Positions 1 to 6,711 of a stretch of DNA of 64,000 nt are shown here, piece by piece (the first letter of the stretch is position 1; every line of letters begins with the position of its first letter). The stretch covers positions 95,430 through 159,429 of the forward strand of contig CAZMFQ010000007.1 of the NCBI GenBank assembly GCA_964565645.1, written 5' to 3'. The notes beneath the pieces are model-generated. The model saw only the letters and a program-made list of their open reading frames with translations. It was not told the origin of the DNA and did not search any database. The DNA is from JAHIQC01 sp964565645. GTDB lineage: Bacteria > Actinomycetota > Coriobacteriia > Anaerosomatales > JAHIQC01. The translations under genes and the position numbers were made by a program.

Positions 1-2
1 GG

Positions 3-1052
3 TCGACGATCGCAGCCCTGCGGGACTGTGACGCGTTGGTGCACCGGGTCGCGCAGCTGCACGATTCCGCCGACCTCCTGGACAGGGTCATCGACTCGGC
101 CTCCGACGCGATGAAGCTCATCGACCTCGAGGGCCGCATCCTGCGATGGAACAAGGCCGCCGAGGAGATGTACGGTTGGCCTGAAGCGGAGGTCCTCGGC
201 GAGAAGATGCCGCATGTGCCCGAGACACTGCGACTACGCGCCATCCACGACATTCGCGCGATCGCGGCGAGTGGGCGGGCGGTGACTCGCGAGTCGATCG
301 CGGAGCGCCGCGACGGGAAGCGGCTCAACGTGGAGATCACCGTGGTGCCCTACCTTGACGGGGAGGGGCACCCTGCCGGCGTGCTCTCGGTCGGTCGCGA
401 GGTGCGTGGCGCGGATCCGGGCCTCGACGAAAGCGGCATGTGCGGGATGCTCGCAGACGGTCTGGCCGCGCCGATGGCCTCGCTCGTGGGGTATGCGCAG
501 CTTCTGCTGCACGCCGACATCATCGATGACCCGACCCGTCGCAAGCGGACCGTGCGCGCCATCGAAGAGCACACCGCGACGGTCACCTCGATGATGGACG
601 ATGTCGCACTGATATCCGATGCGGGTGGCCCTCGGCTCCTTGATCTCGAACTCTCGGATGTGACCACGCTCGTGACCGACGCGGTCGGCCGGTTCGAGCA
701 GGAGAGTCCGGAGTCATACCGTTTCGTGGTGGACTACGATTCGCGGGTTCCTCAGTTGCCGTTGGACCGGCGTCGCATGTCCCGCGCTATGGCGAGCATC
801 CTTGCGACCACTCTCGACGGCAGGCCCGAAGGAACAGAGTGCGTGATCAGCATCGTGCCTCTGGTCGAAGGGGCGTGCATCGAGGTCTCCGTGGGTGACG
901 CGGGCCCCGGCGGGCTCACTCCATCCCGATACGGTACGCTGGGCCTGCACATCGCTCGTGTGATCGTTGAATCCCACGGCGGTACCCTCACCCCGGGCGA
1001 TCGGGACGCGGGTGTCGCGTTCCGCATCGTGCTGCCGGGAAGCGAAGGCTGA
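3..1052 (+). CDS. PAS sensor protein with degenerate histidine-kinase core (5' end outside window)
   Basis: The frame is open to the left edge, so the gene probably begins upstream; the first in-window start is a TTG at 36 (338 aa). Counting from that start, residues about 15-120 form a PAS domain, about 138-195 resemble a HisKA dimerisation helix pair and about 205-335 a HATPase fold (GDAGPGG and GTLGLHIA boxes). The H-box reads LADGLAAPMASL, so the position of the phospho-accepting His is Asp141, and the N-box Asn is also lost. I infer a sensor or scaffold that does not autophosphorylate. There is no predicted membrane span in the visible part. The next gene follows after 20 bp with its own strong ribosome site and may be co-transcribed. 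Signal and partner are unknown. Confidence 0.75.
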   Translation, partial: STIAALRDCDALVHRVAQLHDSADLLDRVIDSASDAMKLIDLEGRILRWNKAAEEMYGWPEAEVLGEKMPHVPETLRLRAIHDIRAIAASGRAVTRESIAERRDGKRLNVEITVVPYLDGEGHPAGVLSVGREVRGADPGLDESGMCGMLADGLAAPMASLVGYAQLLLHADIIDDPTRRKRTVRAIEEHTATVTSMMDDVALISDAGGPRLLDLELSDVTTLVTDAVGRFEQESPESYRFVVDYDSRVPQLPLDRRRMSRAMASILATTLDGRPEGTECVISIVPLVEGACIEVSVGDAGPGGLTPSRYGTLGLHIARVIVESHGGTLTPGDRDAGVAFRIVLPGSEG

Positions 1053-1072
1053 CCGGCATCGAAGGAGGAGTC

Positions 1073-2080
1073 ATGGACGACCAGATGAACATCCCGGAGG
1101 CGCAGCCCCCCGCCCCAGTCGAGTCTCAGCCCGAGGCCGCTGACCCCAGGCGTTCCCGCCGTTCCTCGGCAGGGAAGAAGGGGCGCGGGCGAGTGTGGGT
1201 GATCGTCGCGGTGGTGCTCGGCCTGGCGGCTGTCGGCGCCGGCGGCTGGTACGGCTACCAGCTGAGCGCGGAACGCTCTGCTGCGCAGCAGAAGCTCTCA
1301 GACGCGACGAGGCTCGTGGAGAGTGCGGACAAGGTGGTCATCGAGGTCGACGAGGTGGTGCGCGCCGAGGTGACCGCCGAGGTGGGCGCCAAGGCCGCCG
1401 CAGCCAAGCCCAAGGTCGCGACCGCGATGTCGGACCTCGAGGCCGCGCTCACGATGATCGATGAGGCCAAGTCAGGGCTCAACGAGGCCGACGCGGCGCA
1501 CGCTGATGCTCTCGCTGCTTCGGCGGAGGCGCGCGTCCTCATGCTGGAGCAGGCGACCCCCATCCTGGACGCCAACGCCGCCGCGGGAGAGGCCATCGGG
1601 CCTTCCGAGACCGGCTGGACCGCGATGCTCGAGGGCGAGAAGCTCGCCGACGACGCGGTCAAGGAGTACAACAAACTCACCAAGGACGCCGTGAGCAAGT
1701 CCGCCTCGATGACGGTTCAGGCCGAGGCGAAGTTCAAGACCTCACGTGAGGAGTTTGACGCCGCCCATCAGGCGTTCCCCGCGGCGGGCCTCGACATCTA
1801 CGTGCAGTACATCGATCTCAAGCTCGCGGCGATGGCGTTCTCGAAGCAGGCGAACGCCGCGTTCCTGGCCGGGGACAACGCCAAGGCCAACGGGTATTCG
1901 AACCAATACAACACCAAGGACAAAGAGGTCGTGGAGTTCGCGAAGAAGCTGCCGGAGTCTCCGTCCGCGGCTATCGCCGCCGCGTATGAGAGTCAGGCAG
2001 GTGCGGCGACCACGAAGTACTTCCAGGCTCGCGAGGAGGCCACGAAGGCCGACGACGAGCTACGCGCACTGACCGAGTAG
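1073..2080 (+). CDS. Membrane-anchored Ala/Glu/Lys-rich coiled-coil protein, unknown function
   Basis: 335 aa starting at ATG 1073 behind GAAGGAGGAG. Residues 1-40 are Pro-rich then basic (RRSRRSSAGKKGRGR), residues about 41-63 form one hydrophobic span, and the rest is a long, Ala/Lys/Glu-rich helical region with coiled-coil character and almost no Cys or aromatic residues. Topology is probably N-in with an extracytoplasmic helical domain. I recognise no family. It sits 25 bp upstream of a polytopic membrane protein and downstream of a sensor-like gene, so the three may form one envelope-associated unit; this is inference from spacing only. Confidence 0.65.
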   Translation: MDDQMNIPEAQPPAPVESQPEAADPRRSRRSSAGKKGRGRVWVIVAVVLGLAAVGAGGWYGYQLSAERSAAQQKLSDATRLVESADKVVIEVDEVVRAEVTAEVGAKAAAAKPKVATAMSDLEAALTMIDEAKSGLNEADAAHADALAASAEARVLMLEQATPILDANAAAGEAIGPSETGWTAMLEGEKLADDAVKEYNKLTKDAVSKSASMTVQAEAKFKTSREEFDAAHQAFPAAGLDIYVQYIDLKLAAMAFSKQANAAFLAGDNAKANGYSNQYNTKDKEVVEFAKKLPESPSAAIAAAYESQAGAATTKYFQAREEATKADDELRALTE

Positions 2081-2105
2081 GCGATGGCGTCACAAGGAGG
2101 CACCG

Positions 2106-2855
2106 ATGGGCAGTGAGATCTGGTCCAGTTGGCTTTGGCCGTTGGCCACCGCGATCCTCGGGTTCGTCTACACCGGCCTGCTGGTCGCTCAGTGGTGGAA
2201 GCGGCGCAAGCCGCATCAGCTCGCGTGGGCCGTCGGCTTCCTCTTCTACGCCGTGGCTGCGGTTTTCGAGGCGTTCTCCGAGAAGACCCAGCACTGGGAC
2301 CCGTTCGTGTACCGCATCTACATCGTGCTCGCCGCCTCGCTGGTCGGGTTCCTGGGCCTGGGGACCCTGTATCTCATCACCAAGAAGCGCTATGTCGGAC
2401 ACGTGTATCTGGTGTTCAACCTCGTCGGGCTCGCCATCTTCTTCTGGGGCGCGCTCAACGTCGATCTGCTCATGGACAAGCTGGTGCCCGGCATCGTGGT
2501 GGGCGGTCAGGCTCTCGGCGACTCGGGGACGTTCCCGCGCATCATGTCGCTGTGGTTCAACATCCCCGGCTCGCTGCTTCTGTTGGGCGGTTCCGCCTGG
2601 TCGGTCATCAAGTTCTGGCCGAAGAAGGAGTACCGCTACCGCAGCTACGCGAACGTGCTCATCTTCATCGGCACCCTGCTGATCGCGGGCGCCGGGTCGA
2701 TGGCGAGACTCGGCTCGACGGCCGGGCTCTATGTCGGTGAGATGGTGGCGAGCGCGATCCTGCTTGCGGGATTCCTGATGGCGAGCACGCTCGACAAGGG
2801 CGCCGGTGCGATCAAGGAGCGCAACGCGGCGGCGCGGGGTCAGGCCGACTCGTAG
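2106..2855 (+). CDS. Polytopic membrane protein, about seven spans, unknown function
   Basis: 249 aa beginning at ATG 2106 behind a clear AAGGAGG. Hydrophobic segments are spread over the whole length, about seven spans, with Trp/Tyr-rich boundaries (SSWLWPL, WWKRRK, KFWPKKEYRYR) and a short charged C-terminal tail. No catalytic motif is visible and I do not recognise the family; the layout resembles small seven-span sensor or carrier-like proteins. It ends tail to tail with the Crp/Fnr gene, overlapping it by about 16 bp (that gene's stop is at 2840). Confidence 0.65.
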   Translation: MGSEIWSSWLWPLATAILGFVYTGLLVAQWWKRRKPHQLAWAVGFLFYAVAAVFEAFSEKTQHWDPFVYRIYIVLAASLVGFLGLGTLYLITKKRYVGHVYLVFNLVGLAIFFWGALNVDLLMDKLVPGIVVGGQALGDSGTFPRIMSLWFNIPGSLLLLGGSAWSVIKFWPKKEYRYRSYANVLIFIGTLLIAGAGSMARLGSTAGLYVGEMVASAILLAGFLMASTLDKGAGAIKERNAAARGQADS

Positions 2856-3562
2856 CCTGAGCCCATCCTCGCCAATGCGCCGACGTCGAACACGATGACG
2901 GTGCGGCCCTGCACTTCGACGACACCCTCGTCGCGCAGGCGCGCGAACGCGCGCGACAGCGTCTCGGGCACGGTCCCCAGCGCCGTGGCAAGCTCCGCTT
3001 TGGTCATCCCAAGGTCCACTCGCAGGCCCTCGGGGGTCGCTTCACCGACCGCGAGCGCGCGCTGGAACAGGTAGCGTGAGAGTCGCGAGGGGACATCGAG
3101 GGCGAGGGTCTGCACGACGCTCGTGAAGTTGACCACCTTGCTCGCGAGGCTCGAGACGAGGCTCTGCGCCACCGCGGGCTCTTTCGCGAGCAACGAGTAG
3201 AGCGCCTCGCGCTTGAGGCACGCGATCGTGCCGTCGGTCGTGGCCTCGATGTTGGCCGGGTAACGGCCGCCCGCGAGCGCCGCGACAGCTCCCGGTGCAT
3301 CACCCACGCCGAGTTCCTCGAACGTGATCTGCTTGCCGTCGGCCCCCAGGTAGTACACGCGGGCCTTGCCGCTCACGATCACGCCGAACTCGTCGGCGAT
3401 ATCTCCCTCGGCGGCGATGCCCGCCCCCCGCGCGATGTCTCGCAGCCGCGCTTCGCGCGCGAGCCCGGCCACGCCGGCATCGCTCGCGTTGCGCCACAAC
3501 CGGCAACTGCGCAGAGCGGCCCACAGGTCGGGCCTGATGTCAGCGGGTGCGGCCACGGGCAT
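2840..3562 (-). CDS. Crp/Fnr-family transcription regulator, probable nitrosative-stress (HcpR/DNR-like) regulator
   Basis: 240 aa from ATG 3562, the usual length for the family; the open frame continues much further upstream but that part is non-homologous. The N-terminal half is a cyclic-nucleotide-binding-type beta-roll, followed by a dimerisation helix and a winged HTH (MTKAELATALGTVPETLSR). The recognition helix carries E-x2-S-R as in FNR, which fits the TTGAC-N4-GTCAA palindrome at 3638-3651. There is no FNR-type N-terminal Cys cluster, so a 4Fe-4S oxygen sensor is unlikely and a haem/NO sensor of the DNR or HcpR kind is more plausible. It is divergent from the ygbA-ferredoxin-hcp genes. 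The ribosome site (CAGGAG) abuts the ATG, so the exact start is uncertain. Confidence 0.85.
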   Translation of the reverse strand: MPVAAPADIRPDLWAALRSCRLWRNASDAGVAGLAREARLRDIARGAGIAAEGDIADEFGVIVSGKARVYYLGADGKQITFEELGVGDAPGAVAALAGGRYPANIEATTDGTIACLKREALYSLLAKEPAVAQSLVSSLASKVVNFTSVVQTLALDVPSRLSRYLFQRALAVGEATPEGLRVDLGMTKAELATALGTVPETLSRAFARLRDEGVVEVQGRTVIVFDVGALARMGSGYESA

Positions 3563-3637
3563 CTCCTGTATCGCGGGAAGGTCGGTACGGCGCTCCTCGG
3601 CAATCCCGAGAGATCCGCTCAAGATTCCCGTCCGGAA

Positions 3638-3651
3638 TTGACGCGAGTCAA
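3638..3651. promoter_or_regulatory. FNR/DNR-type operator palindrome
   Basis: TTGACGCGAGTCAA is a perfect 5-4-5 inverted repeat in the divergent intergenic region. For the rightward gene, a -10-like TAGTGT at 3674-3679 would place transcription near 3686, so the palindrome centre falls at about -41.5, the class II activation position of Crp/Fnr proteins. The same site lies about 75 bp from the regulator's own start, allowing autoregulation. Confidence 0.65.
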
Positions 3652-3730
3652 GGATAGCGCGTTCGGGCATGCGTAGTGTGGGGCGCGGCGGTCGCCCGCG
3701 TCGGGTCGCCACGAGACAGGGAGCGCAGAC

Positions 3731-4159
3731 GTGAACGAACGGTTCGCCGAGAAGATGGCCGAGGAGCAGGTCCGCAAAGACACGCGCACGCTCGGCGATT
3801 TCGTGAGCATCTACTGCGACGGGCATCACCGGAAGGCCCGTCGGGAGCGGATCGAAAGCGACGCCGCCGAACTCGGCGTCTACGGGCGCAGGCCGCCGGT
3901 GCTGTGCGAGGAGTGCGCCGAGCATCTGCGCTACGCGGAGAAGCGGCGCGCGTACTGCCCGAAGGACCCCAAGCCGTTCTGCGCGCACTGCGACACCCAC
4001 TGCTACCGGGACGAGGAACGCGCGTGGCAGCGGGAGATGATGCGCTACGCAGGACCGCGCTCCTGGCGGCGCGGACATGCGATCGACGGAGTCAGGCACG
4101 TGCTCGCAGCGCGGAGATGGCGTCGCGAGATGAGAAGAGTCGGAGAGGAAACGTCATGA
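3731..4159 (+). CDS. YgbA-family (nitrous oxide-stimulated promoter) Cys-rich protein
   Basis: 142 aa from GTG 3731. The protein is small, very basic/acidic and Cys-rich, with YCDGHH, CEECAEHL, YCPKDPKPFCAHCDTHCY motifs that match the YgbA_NO family; in enterobacteria this family is induced by nitric oxide under NsrR control. The Cys pattern suggests a metal or Fe-S site; the biochemical role is not established. It is the first gene of a rightward operon downstream of the FNR-type palindrome, and its TGA overlaps the ATG of the ferredoxin gene (ATGA at 4156-4159). The context (hcp two genes on) supports a role in reactive-nitrogen defence. Confidence 0.8.
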   Translation: MNERFAEKMAEEQVRKDTRTLGDFVSIYCDGHHRKARRERIESDAAELGVYGRRPPVLCEECAEHLRYAEKRRAYCPKDPKPFCAHCDTHCYRDEERAWQREMMRYAGPRSWRRGHAIDGVRHVLAARRWRREMRRVGEETS

Positions 4160-4545
4160 GTACCGAGACCATCACACGGCAGATCGTCCGCATCGACGAG
4201 GACCTGTGCACGGGATGCGGGCTGTGCGTCTCGCCCTGCGCCGAAGGTGCCATCCAGATCGTCGACGGAAAGGCCAAGGTCATCCGCGAGGAGCTGTGCG
4301 ACGGCGCGGGCTTCTGCCTGGGCGTATGCCCGACCGGCGCACTGACCATCGAGCAGCGGGAGGCCGTGCCGTTCGATCACGAGGCCGCCGAGCCGATCAT
4401 CGCCGAGAAGCGCGCCAACTACATCGCGCAGCATTGCTTCAGGTGTGGCACGTCCGAAGACGACGCGCCGCTGCTGCCGGTGCGCACCCAAGGGGACAGC
4501 ACCTGGGTCTGCACGCGCTGCCTGCCCGCGCTGATCCACGGGTAG
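4156..4545 (+). CDS. 2[4Fe-4S] ferredoxin with extra C-terminal Cys motifs
   Basis: 129 aa from ATG 4156, overlapping the previous stop. The first half is a classical dicluster ferredoxin: CTGCGLCVSPC and CDGAGFCLGVCPTGA, the second cluster with a slightly relaxed spacing. A C-terminal segment adds CFRCG and CTRC, which could bind another metal such as zinc. Similar proteins sit next to hcp in anaerobes and probably deliver electrons to the hybrid-cluster protein; that partnership is inferred from position. The next gene, hcp, follows after 93 bp that contain a strong hairpin. Confidence 0.85.
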   Translation: MSTETITRQIVRIDEDLCTGCGLCVSPCAEGAIQIVDGKAKVIREELCDGAGFCLGVCPTGALTIEQREAVPFDHEAAEPIIAEKRANYIAQHCFRCGTSEDDAPLLPVRTQGDSTWVCTRCLPALIHG

Positions 4546-4573
4546 CAGCCGCCGCCCGGCGCCCGCCCGGCGT

Positions 4574-4600
4574 GCTTCGCTCGCACCGCGCGAGCGAAGC
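4574..4600 (+). other. Intercistronic hairpin between ferredoxin and hcp
   Basis: GCTTCGCTCG (4574-4583) and CGAGCGAAGC (4591-4600) form a perfect 10-bp stem with a 7-nt loop. No T-run follows, so it is more likely an mRNA stability or processing element, or a partial attenuator, than a full terminator. Confidence 0.45.
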
Positions 4601-4638
4601 GTCGATAGAGGATCGTCCACGACAGAGAGAGGAATCAC

Positions 4639-6252
4639 ATGTACTGCAACCAGTGTGAACAGACCGCGAAGGGCATCGCCTGCACCACCGTCGGCGTGTG
4701 CGGCAAGAAGGAAGACGTCGCCGCGCTGCAGGACCTGCTCGTACAGGCGCTGCGAGGCCTTGCGGTCGCCGCGATCGACGCCAACGCTCGCGGTATCGAT
4801 ACCACAGAGGCCGGCCGGTTCACGGCCGACTCCCTCTTCACCACGCTGACCAACGTGGATTTCGAGGCTGCCTCGATCGCTGAGAAGATCGACGAGGCGG
4901 TCCGATTGCGCGAGGAGTTCGGCTCCTCGGCGGAAGGCGCGTTCTCGGGCCTGACCCCGGCCGCGAGCGTCGAGGGCAAGGTAGCGCAGGGTGCCGAGTT
5001 CGGTAGCCCGTGGGACACCACGCGCGACGACGACGTGCAGTCGCTCCAGCAGACCACCCTGTACGGCCTGAAGGGCATCGCGGCCTACGCTCACCATGCC
5101 CGGACACTCGGCCAGGAGGATCCCGAGATCTACGAGTATCTGTTCAAGGCGCTCGCGGCGCTCGAGGACACGTCGCTCGACCTCAACGCCTGGGTCGGCC
5201 TCGCGCTCGAATGCGGCAAGGTCAACCTGCGCACGATGGAGATCCTGGATGCCGCAAACACAGGCACCTACGGTCACCCGACCCCCACGCCCGTGCCGCT
5301 CGGTCACCGGCCCAACAAGGCGGTCCTGATCTCGGGTCACGACCTGTACGACCTCCAGCTGCTGCTCGAGCAGACAGAGGGGCGGGGCATCGACGTTTAC
5401 ACCCATGGCGAGATGCTGCCGGGCCACGCGTATCCCGAGCTCAAGAAGTACCCGCACTTCTACGGTCACTACGGCACCGCGTGGCAGAACCAGCACAAGG
5501 AGTTCGCCGCGTTCCCCGGCGCGATCCTCATGACCACCAACTGCCTCATGCCGCCGCGTGACGAGTACAAGGACCGTCTGTTCACGAGCGGCCCGGTCCA
5601 TTTCGCCGGCGTGCCGCATGTCTCGGGTGACTTTCACAAGGTCGTGGCATGCGCGGAGTCGATGGCCGGCTTCACCGACGAGACCGACGGCGGCGAGGTC
5701 CTGGTCGGGTTCGGCCGCAACACCGTGCTCGGTGTCGCCCCGCAGGTCATCGATGCGGTCAAGACCGGCGCGATCAGGCACTTCTTCCTGGTCGGCGGAT
5801 GCGACGGCGCGCGTCCGGGCCGAAACTACTTCACCGACTTCGTGGAGCAGGCTCCGGCCGACACCGTCGTGCTCACGCTCGCCTGCGGTAAGTTCCGCTT
5901 CTTTGACAAGCAGCTCGGCGACATCGGCGGCATCCCGCGTCTGCTCGATGTGGGTCAGTGCAACGACGCCTACAGCGCGGTACAGATCGCCGTGGCGCTC
6001 GCCGATGCGTTCGGTGTCGGCGTCAACGATCTGCCGCTCTCGCTCGTGCTCTCGTGGTACGAGCAGAAAGCCGTCGCGATCCTGCTGTCGCTCCTGCACC
6101 TCGGCATCACCGACATCCGCCTCGGGCCCACCCTGCCCGCGTTCATCACCCCCAACGTGCTGCAAGTGCTCGTGGACACCTTCGGCATCAAGCCCATCGC
6201 CGAGACCGCCGAAGAGGACCTCGCGACCATCCTCGGCACCGGGGTGGCGTAG
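4639..6252 (+). CDS. hcp: Hydroxylamine reductase / hybrid-cluster protein
   Basis: 537 aa from ATG 4639. The N-terminus has the Cys cluster C3, C6, C15, C21 (MYCNQCEQTAKGIAC...VCG) that binds the [4Fe-4S] cluster of class I/II Hcp. Downstream are the conserved hybrid-cluster regions, for example GHDLYDLQ, THGEMLPGHAYP, TTNCLMPP, GGCDGARPGRNY, LACGKFRF and GQCNDAYS. Hcp reduces hydroxylamine in vitro and is regarded physiologically as an NO reductase or S-nitrosylase in the cytoplasm of anaerobes. It follows ferredoxin, the likely electron donor, and is probably controlled by the divergent Crp/Fnr protein. Full length with no missing ligands. Confidence 0.96.
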   Translation: MYCNQCEQTAKGIACTTVGVCGKKEDVAALQDLLVQALRGLAVAAIDANARGIDTTEAGRFTADSLFTTLTNVDFEAASIAEKIDEAVRLREEFGSSAEGAFSGLTPAASVEGKVAQGAEFGSPWDTTRDDDVQSLQQTTLYGLKGIAAYAHHARTLGQEDPEIYEYLFKALAALEDTSLDLNAWVGLALECGKVNLRTMEILDAANTGTYGHPTPTPVPLGHRPNKAVLISGHDLYDLQLLLEQTEGRGIDVYTHGEMLPGHAYPELKKYPHFYGHYGTAWQNQHKEFAAFPGAILMTTNCLMPPRDEYKDRLFTSGPVHFAGVPHVSGDFHKVVACAESMAGFTDETDGGEVLVGFGRNTVLGVAPQVIDAVKTGAIRHFFLVGGCDGARPGRNYFTDFVEQAPADTVVLTLACGKFRFFDKQLGDIGGIPRLLDVGQCNDAYSAVQIAVALADAFGVGVNDLPLSLVLSWYEQKAVAILLSLLHLGITDIRLGPTLPAFITPNVLQVLVDTFGIKPIAETAEEDLATILGTGVA

Positions 6253-6257
6253 CAGCC

Positions 6258-6536
6258 ATGAAGTTCCGTGTGCTGGTCGGAGTGCTCCTGGCGACCGCGG
6301 TGCTGCTCGCGGGCCTGGCCGTGATGTTCGCGTTCGGCGCGCCGGCGCGGCCCGGCTCCTCGGCGGTCACCACCGGTGAGGTGCCGGTACCCGATCCGAA
6401 CAGTCCGCTGATGATCGAGATCCCGGGCTGCGTGTGCCACAGCGACGACCCGGCGCTCGTGGAGCAGCACCAGGGCTATCGCATGAACCAGTGCTTCGGT
6501 TGTCATCAGGACGGCATGCCCGAGATGGGCGGGTGA
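6258..6536 (+). CDS. Small membrane-anchored c-type haem protein
   Basis: 92 aa from ATG 6258, only 5 bp after hcp. Residues about 5-28 form a signal anchor; the exported remainder carries one canonical haem c motif CFGCH (79-83) and an unusual CVCH (58-61) with one residue between the cysteines. The compact His-rich tail resembles small cytochromes of the c7/c3 or tetrahaem reductase kind. Its place at the end of the hcp operon suggests it belongs to the same stress or respiratory response; that is inference. A CcsA-like assembly protein at 9931-10932 could serve its maturation. An intrinsic terminator follows. Confidence 0.7.
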   Translation: MKFRVLVGVLLATAVLLAGLAVMFAFGAPARPGSSAVTTGEVPVPDPNSPLMIEIPGCVCHSDDPALVEQHQGYRMNQCFGCHQDGMPEMGG

Positions 6537-6594
6537 GGGTCCTTCCGCCGAGGAGCGGCAGGCGCCGGATCCCGGAGCGCGCACAGGACACACA

Positions 6595-6622
6595 GGGGCG
6601 GCCCCGCGCGGGCCGCCCCTTT
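6595..6622 (+). terminator. Rho-independent terminator after the hcp operon
   Basis: GGGGCGGCCC (6595-6604) pairs perfectly with GGGCCGCCCC (6610-6619) over a 5-nt loop, followed by TTTC. It closes the ygbA-ferredoxin-hcp-cytochrome operon. Confidence 0.75.
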
Positions 6623-6711
6623 CGCGTGCGCCCGGCCGGACGTGCAGTATGATTACACCCGAGGGGCGCGGGAGGGCCCGCGCCTGCCGGAGCGCACGCC
6701 ACGGAGGACCG

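Noticed and set aside
3563..4099. Longer Crp/Fnr frame on the minus strand
   Set aside because: It overlaps the ygbA gene on the other strand and lacks homology; 240 aa is the family length.
4045..6165. 706-residue minus-strand frame opposite hcp
   Set aside because: Shadow of a GC-rich gene: no domain, and the plus strand encodes full-length Hcp.
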